Origin: Tomitella biformata AHU 1821
GTDB lineage: Bacteria; Actinomycetota; Actinomycetes; Mycobacteriales; Mycobacteriaceae
Direction of reading: 5' to 3'
Length of the DNA: 64,000 nt
NCBI RefSeq assembly: GCF_000524475.1
Contig: NZ_BAVQ01000080.1
Location: 124,001-188,000 of the forward strand
The translations under genes and the position numbers were made by a program. This document shows positions 56,825 through 64,000 of the stretch, one piece after another (positions within the stretch are counted from its first letter, which is position 1; each line of letters opens with the position of its first letter). The notes under the pieces are model-generated. The model ran no database searches, was not told the DNA's origin, and saw only the letters and a program-made list of their open reading frames with translations.

Positions 56825-57185
56825 GTGCAACACCCACCCCCGACGGGGTGGGCGTTGCACGAGAATTGATGCTCGGTTGAGCTGTGGGTTCCATCCGGAG
56901 TCCGAGGAATCTGCATTCTTGGAAGAACCTGTGCAATTGAGGCCGGGCCAGGCGGTTACAGGGGTGCCGATACTGGGCATTCCTGATCGCACTGAATGAC
57001 TCATGTTGGTGCAGCCGGTTGTCCCGGTCGAAATGAGCTTCGCGCCGGTGTAGTTCGCCCCTGTCCAGAGGTACCACACTTGACCGCTTGGGCAGGGTCG
57101 CTGCATTGGCAACGGGAGACGAGAAAACCATGAATCCCGTCGCTGCGGCCATGAATGTGACAACGGCCATTGCGCCTGTGGCCAC
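56822..57185 (-). pseudogene. frameshifted small secreted protein, I36 peptidase inhibitor-like
   Basis: The frame from the GTG at 57185 encodes a good signal peptide (MAVVTFMAAATGFMVFSS then PVANAA). Right after it, the neighbouring frame reads CPSGQVWYLWTGANYTG, TGCTNMSHSVRSGM and GLNCTG, a cysteine-containing beta domain like the I36/beta-gamma-crystallin secreted inhibitors. Removing one C from the CCC about 90 bases after the start rejoins them into a 120-residue preprotein. No ribosome-binding site stands out. Either a recent pseudogene or a base error in the sequence. Confidence 0.62.
56825..56860. terminator. long hairpin between converging genes
   Basis: GTGCAAC-A-CCCACCCC pairs with GGGGTGGG-C-GTTGCAC around a CGAC loop: 15 pairs with one mismatch. 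It overlaps the last codons of the minus-strand secreted-protein remnant and lies 160 bases after the toxin gene. Probably a terminator that can serve both directions; no T-run on either side. Confidence 0.6.
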
Positions 57186-57308
57186 CGCGCCGCGGCAGGT
57201 CTACACGTGGGACATTCCCCCAAGCACTACCGGCAGGGAGGCCCCCCAGAAGCTGGCCGGCCCCGCCAAGCGCGTCTATTACGACGCCTACGTGATGATC
57301 GATATTTA

Positions 57309-57935
57309 CTACGCCATGAGCTCCCGGATCTGCTCGTCGGTGAGTGTCGTGGCCTTGCGCCCGGACTCGGCGAACCCGGCGGCACGGAAGAGCGGACGCC
57401 CCGGCAGCGCGGCACCGATGGCCTCCGCACGCAGCTGCGCCATGAAGACCTCGCTCAGGTCGGGGTGACGCTCGGCGAGTCCGTCGGCGAGGGCCTTCAT
57501 CGCCTGAATCGGGATCTCGCGGCCACCCTCGCCCATGTAGACCGCCAGCGCGATGTGCACCCGGTCGGCATGCAGGGAGACCTGCGTGACGCGGCCCTGG
57601 CGCACGGAGATCGAGAGCTCGCCGGCGATGTCCAGGTCGACGGTGCGGGTGACCCCGGCTGTGGCCCGGATGACGGATCCGCTGATGGTGGTGCGTCGTC
57701 GCATGCCAGTGACCAGCGCGAACATCACCGGCCCCACGAGCCCGACGGGGACGACGACGCCGACGGTCCAGTTCACGAACTGCCCCAGCACCACCGCGAG
57801 CACCACCGCGACGGCGACCGTGATCCACGCGAACTTGCGCAGCCGCGGCCGGATCAGCTCGGGCGGGATGAGGTCCAGCTCGACCGGCTCGATGTCATCA
57901 GGCAAGGCCGGCCCCCACCACGGCGACGACGTCAT
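57309..57935 (-). CDS. two-TM membrane protein downstream of hisS
   Basis: A 208-residue protein: acidic N-terminus ([18 protein letters not shown]), two adjacent membrane helices (about residues 36-53 and 57-76), then a soluble C-terminal domain ([50 protein letters not shown]). No family recognised. The ATG at 57935 overlaps the hisS end by 38 bases; a TTG at 57905 would overlap by 8. It is probably cotranscribed with hisS. Confidence 0.75.
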   Translation of the reverse strand: MTSSPWWGPALPDDIEPVELDLIPPELIRPRLRKFAWITVAVAVVLAVVLGQFVNWTVGVVVPVGLVGPVMFALVTGMRRRTTISGSVIRATAGVTRTVDLDIAGELSISVRQGRVTQVSLHADRVHIALAVYMGEGGREIPIQAMKALADGLAERHPDLSEVFMAQLRAEAIGAALPGRPLFRAAGFAESGRKATTLTDEQIRELMA

Positions 57936-59166
57936 TCAGCGGGATCTCCCGCTGCTCACCATTGGCCAGGTTCTTGAGTCCGATGACCCCCGCCTCGAGG
58001 TCCCGGTCCCCCAGCACCAGCGCGAGGCGCGCGCCGGACCGGTCGGCCGCCTTCATGGCGCCCTTGACGCCGCGGCCGCCGTAGGCGAGGTCGACGCGGA
58101 TGCCGGCGGCGCGCAGCTTGGCGGCGATCTGGACCAGCTCGGCCATCGCGGCATCGCCCAGCGGGACGCCGTAGACCTCGCAGCGGGCGGGGCCTGCGAC
58201 CTCGATGCCCTCGGCCTGCAGCGCGAGGATCGTGCGGTCGACGCCGATGCCGAAGCCGATGCCGGAGAGCTCTTGGCCGCCGAGCTGCGCCATCAGGCCG
58301 TCGTAGCGTCCACCGCCGCCGATACCGGACTGCGCGCCCAGTCCGTCGTGCACGAACTCGAACGTCGTCTTCGTGTAGTAGTCCAGGCCACGCACCATCC
58401 GCGGGTTGACCGTGTACGGCACGCCCAGCCGGTCGAGGTGGCCCAGGACCGCGTCGAAGTGCGTGCGGGCGGACTCGGAGAGGTGGTCCAGCATGAGCGG
58501 GGCGTCGGCCGTCATCCCCTGCACCTCCGTGCGCTTGTCGTCGAGCACGCGGAGCGGGTTGATCTCGGCGCGGGCGCGGGTGGCCTCGTCCAGCGGAAGA
58601 CCGAAGAGGAACTGCTGCAGCAACTCTCGGTACTGGGGACGGCAGGTCTCATCGCCCAGCGAGGTGATGTCCAGGCGGAAGCCCGTCAGGCCGAGGCTGC
58701 GGAATCCCTCGTCGGCGATCGCGATGACCTCGGCGTCCAGCGCCGGGTCGTCCACGCCGATGGCCTCGACGCCGACCTGCTGCAGCTGGCGGTAACGGCC
58801 CGCCTGCGGGCGCTCGTAACGGAAGAACGGCCCGGCGTAGCTGAGCTTGACGGGCAGCTGGCCGCGGTCGAGGCCGTGCTCGATCACCGAGCGCATCACG
58901 CCGGCCGTGCCCTCGGGGCGGAGGGTCACCGAGCGGTCCCCGCGGTCGGCGAAGGTGTACATCTCCTTGGACACGACGTCGGTGGACTCGCCGACCCCGC
59001 GTGCGAACAACGCCGTGTCCTCGAAGATCGGCAGCTCGATATGGCCGTATCCGGCGAGCCTGGCGGCTCTGGTCAGCCCGTCGCGCACCGCGAGGAACTC
59101 TGCGGAGGCGGGCGGGTAGTAGTCCGGGACGCCCTTGGGGGCGGAGAAGCGGGCTGCGGAGCTCAC
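57898..59166 (-). CDS. hisS: histidyl-tRNA synthetase
   Basis: Class II synthetase of 422 residues. It has [18 protein letters not shown] at the N-terminus, motif 2 [20 protein letters not shown], the histidine-specific loop [13 protein letters not shown], motif 3 [15 protein letters not shown] and the anticodon-binding domain ([20 protein letters not shown] split). All catalytic regions intact. It lies 27 bases after the metallo-hydrolase gene, the conserved hisS neighbour in mycobacteria. Confidence 0.98.
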   Translation of the reverse strand: MSSAARFSAPKGVPDYYPPASAEFLAVRDGLTRAARLAGYGHIELPIFEDTALFARGVGESTDVVSKEMYTFADRGDRSVTLRPEGTAGVMRSVIEHGLDRGQLPVKLSYAGPFFRYERPQAGRYRQLQQVGVEAIGVDDPALDAEVIAIADEGFRSLGLTGFRLDITSLGDETCRPQYRELLQQFLFGLPLDEATRARAEINPLRVLDDKRTEVQGMTADAPLMLDHLSESARTHFDAVLGHLDRLGVPYTVNPRMVRGLDYYTKTTFEFVHDGLGAQSGIGGGGRYDGLMAQLGGQELSGIGFGIGVDRTILALQAEGIEVAGPARCEVYGVPLGDAAMAELVQIAAKLRAAGIRVDLAYGGRGVKGAMKAADRSGARLALVLGDRDLEAGVIGLKNLANGEQREIPLNDVVAVVGAGLA

Positions 59167-59193
59167 GGTGCGGGACAGGCCTTTCTAGTCAGG

Positions 59194-59874
59194 TCAGTTG
59201 TGGGGGGCGAGGCCGGCGAGGAACGGGTTGGTCGCCCGCTCGCGGCCGATGCTGCTGTTGCCGCCGTGGCCGGGCAGGATGACGGTGTCCTCGTGGAGGG
59301 GCAGCAGCCGTTCCGCGATGGAGGCCAACAGCTGGTCATGGTCGCCGCCCGGGAGGTCGCTGCGGCCGATGGAGCCGGCGAACAGGGTGTCACCGGTGAG
59401 GGCGAGCTGGACGTCGCCCTGCTCGGTCTCCACCATGGTGCGGAAGACCACCGAGCCCTGTGTGTGACCGGGTGTGTGGTCGACAGCGAACTCGATATCC
59501 GCGAGCTTAAGGACGTCGCCCTGGGCCAAGTCGATGACCTCCGCCGGCTCGGCGAACTCCAGATCCCCGATGATCGACGACATCGAGCTGCCGATCCCCA
59601 TACCCGGGTCCGACAGCATGTAGCGGTCGTCGGGATGGATGTACGCGGGAATGCCGTACTCCTCGCACACCGGCGCGACGGACCACGTGTGATCGAGGTG
59701 CCCATGCGTCAAGATCACCGCGACGGGAGTCAGACCCGCCTCCTCCACGACCTTGCGAAGTGGCTCCACGGCGTCCTGCCCGGGGTCCACGACGACGCAT
59801 TCGGCGCCCTCGGCGCGGGCGAGGATATAGCAGTTGGTCTGGAACATGCCGGCGGCAAATCCGGTGACGAGCAC
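59194..59874 (-). CDS. metallo-beta-lactamase-fold hydrolase (glyoxalase II-like)
   Basis: A 226-residue hydrolase with the full metal-binding set: LTHGHLDHTW (HxHxDH), the His in HTPGHTQGS, Asp in LTGDTLFAGSIGR and His in ILPGHGGNSSIG. Similar proteins are annotated as hydroxyacylglutathione hydrolase, but actinobacteria use mycothiol, so the substrate is open. The GTG at 59874 (MLVTGFAAGMFQTN) is preferred for the GAGGAG 7 bases upstream; 12 more codons are open. It is divergent from the cyclophilin gene. Confidence 0.9.
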   Translation of the reverse strand: MLVTGFAAGMFQTNCYILARAEGAECVVVDPGQDAVEPLRKVVEEAGLTPVAVILTHGHLDHTWSVAPVCEEYGIPAYIHPDDRYMLSDPGMGIGSSMSSIIGDLEFAEPAEVIDLAQGDVLKLADIEFAVDHTPGHTQGSVVFRTMVETEQGDVQLALTGDTLFAGSIGRSDLPGGDHDQLLASIAERLLPLHEDTVILPGHGGNSSIGRERATNPFLAGLAPHN

Positions 59875-59922
59875 GGGTCGACTCCTCTGGGTTAGCACTG
59901 GTTCTGGCACTCTAGGCCCACC

Positions 59923-59932
59923 AGCCTAGGCT
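59923..59932. promoter_or_regulatory. palindrome and -10-like hexamers between divergent genes
   Basis: AGCCTAGGCT is a 10-bp palindrome in the 118-base divergent spacer; it includes TAGGCT (59927-59932), a possible plus-strand -10 for the cyclophilin gene. TAGAGT on the minus strand (59909-59914) could serve the hydrolase. No -35 boxes are convincing. Confidence 0.3.
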
Positions 59933-59992
59933 GCATCCAGTCCCGCATCACCGCCGGATCGCCCCCCAGACCCGCTCAGGAGGATTACGGCT

Positions 59993-60745
59993 ATGACTGT
60001 GATCGGCCCCCGCCGACCCACCGACGGCCGATCCCCGCTGCGCTGGCGTGGCCGCGTGGCCCTGACCTCCGCAATCCTGCTGGCCACCGGCCTGGCCTTG
60101 ACCGGGTGCGGCGAGTCCGCCGCGGACTCCGGTCCGCTGAACTGCTCCTACCCGTCCACGGGGGACCACACGCGCCCGGCGGACAAGCCCACCAACCTCG
60201 ATGTGCCCCGGACCGGGGAAGTCCCCCTGCAGTTGCGCACCACGGCGGGAATCATCGACATCACCCTGATCCGCGATGGCGCCCCATGCGCCGTGCACAG
60301 CTTCGTCAGCCTGCTCGATCAAGCGTATTTCGTGCACACCCCCTGCCACCGCCTCACCGCTCCCCCCGCCGCCATCGCCGTCCTGCAATGCGGCGACCCG
60401 ACGGGCAGGGGCACGGGCGGCCCCGGCTACGTGGTCGAGGACGAGCTGCCCGAGGGGCTCGAGAAGGCAGACTCCGCTGGCTCAGAATCGTCGGCGGTCG
60501 TCTATCCCCGCGGCACCATCGCCCTCGCCAATCGCGGCGTGGCCGACTCCGGCGGGAGCCAGTTCTTCCTCGTCTACCAGGACAGCGCGCTGCCGCCCAC
60601 CTACAGTGTGCTCGGCGCGGTCGACGATGCCAGCCTGCCGGTGCTCGACGCGATCGCCGCGGCGGGTAATGATGGCAGCTTCGGCTCGGGCGATGGCCGG
60701 CCGGTGCCGGAAGTGCTGATCAACGCGGTCGACGTCCGCCGCTAA
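59993..60745 (+). CDS. lipoprotein cyclophilin-type peptidyl-prolyl isomerase
   Basis: A 250-residue exported protein. A signal sequence (ALTSAILLATGLAL) ends in the lipobox LTGC (Cys39), so it is anchored on the outer face of the membrane. The cyclophilin domain (about residues 75-248) has CHRLT with the catalytic Arg, QCGDPTGRGTGGPGYVVEDE, IALANRGVADSGGSQFFL and TYSVLGAV. An AGGAGG ribosome-binding site precedes the ATG. It ends 10 bases from the converging rel stop. The M. tuberculosis counterpart in the same place is ppiB (Rv2582). Confidence 0.93.
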   Translation: MTVIGPRRPTDGRSPLRWRGRVALTSAILLATGLALTGCGESAADSGPLNCSYPSTGDHTRPADKPTNLDVPRTGEVPLQLRTTAGIIDITLIRDGAPCAVHSFVSLLDQAYFVHTPCHRLTAPPAAIAVLQCGDPTGRGTGGPGYVVEDELPEGLEKADSAGSESSAVVYPRGTIALANRGVADSGGSQFFLVYQDSALPPTYSVLGAVDDASLPVLDAIAAAGNDGSFGSGDGRPVPEVLINAVDVRR

Positions 60746-60755
60746 TCCTCCGAGG

Positions 60756-63083
60756 CTAGGCCGCCGAGGTCACCCGGTACACGTCATACACGCCCTCGAC
60801 GTTGCGCACCACGGCCAGCACGTGGCCGAGATGCTTCGGATCGCCCATCTCGAAGGTGAACTTGCTGACCGCGACCCGGTCACCCGAGGTGGTCACGGAC
60901 GCGGACAGGATGTTGACCTTCTCATCGGCCAGCACCTTCGTGACGTCCGAGAGCAGACGGTGCCGGTCCAGAGCCTCGATCTGGATGGCCACCAGGAACA
61001 CCGACGAGGAGGTTGGCGACCAGCTGACCTCGAGGATCCGCTCCGGCTGCTGGCGCAGGGAATCCGCGTTGGTGCAGTCGGTGCGGTGCACGCTGACGCC
61101 GCCGCCGCGGGTGACGAAGCCCATGATCTCATCGCCCGGAACCGGGGTGCAGCACTTGGCCAGCTTCGATAGCACGCCCGGCATGCCGGTGACCAGCACT
61201 CCGGTGTCACTGACAGTCCGCGCGCGCCGCGGGGTCCTGGACGGGGTGGACCGCGCCGCCAGCTCCTCCTCGACGTCGGAGATCCCGCCGAAATGCGCGA
61301 CGAGGCGGCTGACCACATGCTGCGCGGAGACCTGATGCTCGCCTACGGCCGTATACAGCGCCGAGACGTCTTGGTACCGAAGCTCTTTCGCGACCGCCGA
61401 CATCGACTCGGCATCCATGAGACGTTGCAGCGGCAGGCCCTCCCGGCGCACCGCCTTGCTGATGGCGTCCTTGCCGGTATCGAGGGCCTCCTCGCGTCGT
61501 TCCTTGGCGAACCACTGCCGGATCTTCGCCTTGGCGCGCGGCGAGCCGACGAAGTTCTGCCAGTCCAGCGTCGGGCCCGCGTTCGGGGCCTTGGAGGTGA
61601 ACACCTCCACGACCTCGCCGTTCTCCAGCTTGCGCTCCAACGCCACCAGGCGGCCATTGACGCGCGCGCCGATGCACTTGTGCCCGACCTCGGTGTGGAC
61701 GGCGTAGGCGAAGTCGACGGGGGTCGAGCCGGTGGGCAGCGTAATCACGTCACCCTTGGGCGTGAACACGAAGATCTCGCGCACGGCCAGGTCGTAGCGC
61801 AGCGACTCCAGGAACTCGCCGGGGTCCGCGGCCTCTCGCTGCCAGTCGAGGAGCTGACGCATCCACGCCATGTCGTCGACCTCGGCGCTGTCGCTGCCTT
61901 GCCGACCGCGCGACTCCTTATACCGCCAGTGCGCGGCGATGCCGAACTCCGCGGTGCGGTGCATCTCCTGCGTGCGGATCTGGACCTCCAGGGGCTTGCC
62001 CTCGGGCCCCACCACGGTGGTGTGCAGCGACTGGTAAACGCTATACCGCGGCTGCGCGATGTAGTCCTTGAAGCGCCCGGCCATCGGCTGCCACAGGGAG
62101 TGCACGACACCGACCGCGGCATAGCAGTCACGGACCTCATCACAGAGGATGCGGATGCCGACCAAATCGTGGATGTCGTCGAAATCGCGGCCCTTGACGA
62201 TCATCTTCTGGTAGATCGACCAGTAGTGCTTGGGCCGGCCCTCCACGATGGCGCTGATCCGCGCGGCGCCCAGATTCTCCAGGATCATCGACCGCACATT
62301 CGCGAGATACGTGTCGCGGGAAGGCGCCCGGTCGGCGACCAGCCGGACGATCTCCTTGTACTTCTTGGGGTGCAGGATCGCGAACGAGAGGTCCTCGAGC
62401 TCCCACTTGACGGTGGCCATCCCCAGCCGGTGGGCCAGCGGGGCGATGACCTCGAGGGTCTCCTGGGCCTTGCGGGCCTGCTTCTCCGGCGGCAGGAAGC
62501 GCATGGTGCGCATATTGTGCAGCCGGTCCGCGACCTTGATCACCAACACCCGGGGGTCCCGCGCCATCGCGATGATCATCTTGCGGATGGTCTCGGCCTC
62601 CGCGGAGGTGCCGAGGTCCACCTTCTCGAGCTTCGTGACGCCGTCGACGAGGTGCGCGACCTCCTCGCCGAACTCGGCGGTCAGCTGCTCGAGGCTGTAG
62701 CCGGTGTCCTCCACGGTGTCGTGCAGCAGCGCCGCGATCAGCGTCGTGGTGTCCATCCCCAGCTCGGCCAGGATCGTGGCCACGGCCAGTGGGTGGGTGA
62801 TGTAGGGGTCGCCAGACTTGCGAAACTGGGTCGCATGCAGTTCCTCAGCCACGTCGTAGGCCTGCTGCAGCACGCCCAGGTCCGCCTTGGGGTGCACTTC
62901 GCGGTGCAGTGCGACGAGCGGCTCGAGAACCGGCCTGATCGCCGCGTGCCGCTGGCCGGTGATCCGCCGGGCGAGCCGGGCCCGCACCCGCCTGGATGCG
63001 GAGCCCGCGGAGCTGATGCCGCCGTTAGCTGCGGGCTGCGGGCGATTCGAGTCGCCCTTCGACGCGTCGAGATTCTGGGTCAT
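60756..63083 (-). CDS. rel: bifunctional (p)ppGpp synthetase / hydrolase
   Basis: Stringent-response enzyme that makes (p)ppGpp on stalled ribosomes and degrades it otherwise. The 775-residue protein has the HD hydrolase domain with LLHDTVEDT (about residue 120), the synthetase domain with [12 protein letters not shown] and [15 protein letters not shown], a TGS domain ([16 protein letters not shown]), a helical/zinc-finger region with [13 protein letters not shown], and a C-terminal ACT domain. Both activities look intact. AGGAGGTGTCTT precedes the ATG. It lies 49 bases after apt, the conserved apt-rel pair. Confidence 0.98.
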   Translation of the reverse strand: MTQNLDASKGDSNRPQPAANGGISSAGSASRRVRARLARRITGQRHAAIRPVLEPLVALHREVHPKADLGVLQQAYDVAEELHATQFRKSGDPYITHPLAVATILAELGMDTTTLIAALLHDTVEDTGYSLEQLTAEFGEEVAHLVDGVTKLEKVDLGTSAEAETIRKMIIAMARDPRVLVIKVADRLHNMRTMRFLPPEKQARKAQETLEVIAPLAHRLGMATVKWELEDLSFAILHPKKYKEIVRLVADRAPSRDTYLANVRSMILENLGAARISAIVEGRPKHYWSIYQKMIVKGRDFDDIHDLVGIRILCDEVRDCYAAVGVVHSLWQPMAGRFKDYIAQPRYSVYQSLHTTVVGPEGKPLEVQIRTQEMHRTAEFGIAAHWRYKESRGRQGSDSAEVDDMAWMRQLLDWQREAADPGEFLESLRYDLAVREIFVFTPKGDVITLPTGSTPVDFAYAVHTEVGHKCIGARVNGRLVALERKLENGEVVEVFTSKAPNAGPTLDWQNFVGSPRAKAKIRQWFAKERREEALDTGKDAISKAVRREGLPLQRLMDAESMSAVAKELRYQDVSALYTAVGEHQVSAQHVVSRLVAHFGGISDVEEELAARSTPSRTPRRARTVSDTGVLVTGMPGVLSKLAKCCTPVPGDEIMGFVTRGGGVSVHRTDCTNADSLRQQPERILEVSWSPTSSSVFLVAIQIEALDRHRLLSDVTKVLADEKVNILSASVTTSGDRVAVSKFTFEMGDPKHLGHVLAVVRNVEGVYDVYRVTSAA

Positions 63084-63132
63084 AAGACACCTCCTGATGC
63101 GTCGGCATTGGAACCTGCCCCGACTCTATCCC

Positions 63133-63693
63133 TCAGTCGCTGGCGAGAACGACAAGGTTCTCACCTTTGAGCGCGGCCCGCCCACCGAGCCCCTGAACCT
63201 CGAGCACGACGGCCACTCCCATAACTTCGGCCCCACATCGCCGAAGGAGCTTCACGGTCGCAAGAACCGTTCCGCCTGTGGCAAGTACGTCATCGACGAC
63301 GAGGACCCGGCGCCCGCGCATCTCGATGGCGTCCGCGGGGATCTCCAGCGTGGACTCGCCATACTCCAACGCGTAGTCCTGCGAGTGCACGGGCGGGGGC
63401 AGCTTGCCCTTCTTGCGCACCGCCAGGACTCCGGTCTGCAACTCCAGCGCCACACCCGACCCCAGCAGGAAGCCGCGGGCGTCGATGCCCGCCACCATGT
63501 CCACCTGGCCGTGGAAAGACTCGGCCAAGGCCTGGATCACCGAGCGCAGCGCGGGCCCGTCGGCGAACACCGGCGTCAGGTCCGCGAAAATCACTCCGGC
63601 ATCCGGGAAGTCCTGCACATGCCGGGTCAGCCGCCGAATATGGCCGGCCGCCGGACTCTCGTGAGGTGAGGTGGTCACGGTGCCGCCCATCAT
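63133..63693 (-). CDS. apt: adenine phosphoribosyltransferase
   Basis: Salvages adenine to AMP. The ATG at 63693 ([13 protein letters not shown], 186 residues) overlaps the stop of the upstream gene as ATGA; an ATG at 63723 would add 10 residues and reach into that gene. Motifs: [33 protein letters not shown] and the PRPP loop [14 protein letters not shown]. The order peptide-binding protein, apt, rel is typical of the Mycobacteriales. Confidence 0.95.
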   Translation of the reverse strand: MMGGTVTTSPHESPAAGHIRRLTRHVQDFPDAGVIFADLTPVFADGPALRSVIQALAESFHGQVDMVAGIDARGFLLGSGVALELQTGVLAVRKKGKLPPPVHSQDYALEYGESTLEIPADAIEMRGRRVLVVDDVLATGGTVLATVKLLRRCGAEVMGVAVVLEVQGLGGRAALKGENLVVLASD

Positions 63694-64000
63694 CGAAGAA
63701 TTATCCATCTGTCCATATTCCAACCCGCGCCGAAGCTCGACGCACTAGGCAGTCCTGAATGCAGTCCCTCGGCGAAGGCCACAGTCCGCGTTTGGGTGTA
63801 CAGCGGCAGGCTGGGCAGTCCATCCCACGCGATGTCCTCCGCCTCCCGCGTCAAATTCAGCGTGTCGGCGACTCTGGTGGTCACCGACAGTTGGTCCGCA
63901 ATCTCGTCGAATCGGGGGTTGTGGAAGCCGCCGACATTGCTCGACGCGTCCCCTCGCAGCACCGTCGTCCGGGTGTCGTCCGAGAGAGCCCCACCCGCGC
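63690..64000 (-). CDS. family 5 extracellular solute-binding protein, C-terminal fragment
   Basis: The C-terminal 102 residues of a larger protein that runs off the right edge. [18 protein letters not shown] and ILR-terminated [11 protein letters not shown], with [16 protein letters not shown] between, fit the C-terminus of peptide/nickel-binding (SBP family 5, DppA/OppA-like) lipoproteins. In M. tuberculosis the equivalent upstream of apt is Rv2585c. The true start and signal peptide lie outside the window. Confidence 0.8.
   Translation of the reverse strand, partial: AGGALSDDTRTTVLRGDASSNVGGFHNPRFDEIADQLSVTTRVADTLNLTREAEDIAWDGLPSLPLYTQTRTVAFAEGLHSGLPSASSFGAGWNMDRWIILR

Noticed and set aside
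57001-57828. Large minus-strand frame across the I36 remnant and membrane protein
   Set aside because: Arg/Gly/Ala-rich composition typical of a shadow frame; the signal peptide and membrane helices are in the other frames.

Overview
The window is high-GC DNA (roughly two thirds G+C) from an actinobacterium of the order Mycobacteriales (Corynebacteriales). The call rests on gene order. From the left edge: pgk-gap-whiA-yvcK-rapZ-uvrC, a PH-domain gene, ribH-ribBA-ribC-ribD, rpe-rsmB-fmt, priA-metK-coaBC-rpoZ-gmk-mihF and pyrF-carB-carA-pyrC-pyrB-pyrR. Then come nusB-efp-pepQ, the aro cluster, mltG-ruvX-alaS-rarA, aspS, hisS, and rel-apt with a peptide-binding protein. The same blocks occur in Mycobacterium tuberculosis, but there they lie in two distant loci. 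Here they meet at nusB/pyrR. I cannot name the genus from sequence alone.

Layout. Positions 1-47,760 are almost entirely minus-strand housekeeping genes in tight, overlapping operons (glycolysis, cell-division and cell-wall regulation, excision repair, riboflavin, tRNA formylation, SAM, CoA, pyrimidines, translation factors, shikimate pathway, Ala- and Asp-tRNA ligases). Exceptions are one plus-strand membrane gene at 33,165 and small regulatory elements: a PyrR-binding hairpin next to the pyrR ribosome-binding site, an intrinsic terminator ending the pyr operon, and a bidirectional terminator after aroQ.

Positions 47,900-57,300 are the accessory part. A secreted-type zinc metallopeptidase is followed by a three-gene, translationally coupled plus-strand operon. 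It encodes an 895-residue protein with a Cas4/Dna2-like iron-sulfur PD-(D/E)XK nuclease module, a 512-residue superfamily-1 helicase and an NTF2-like (SnoaL) protein. Nuclease plus helicase look like a split Dna2 and are the best candidate for a poorly described system. Beyond lie two unrecognised genes (one frameshifted at a three-copy 5-bp repeat), a Phd/RelE-type toxin-antitoxin pair and a frameshifted small secreted protein resembling I36 peptidase inhibitors.

Positions 57,300-64,000 return to conserved genes: a membrane protein, hisS, a metallo-hydrolase, a lipoprotein cyclophilin, the bifunctional (p)ppGpp enzyme Rel, apt and the C-terminal end of a peptide-binding protein. No rRNA, tRNA, insertion sequence or CRISPR array was recognised.
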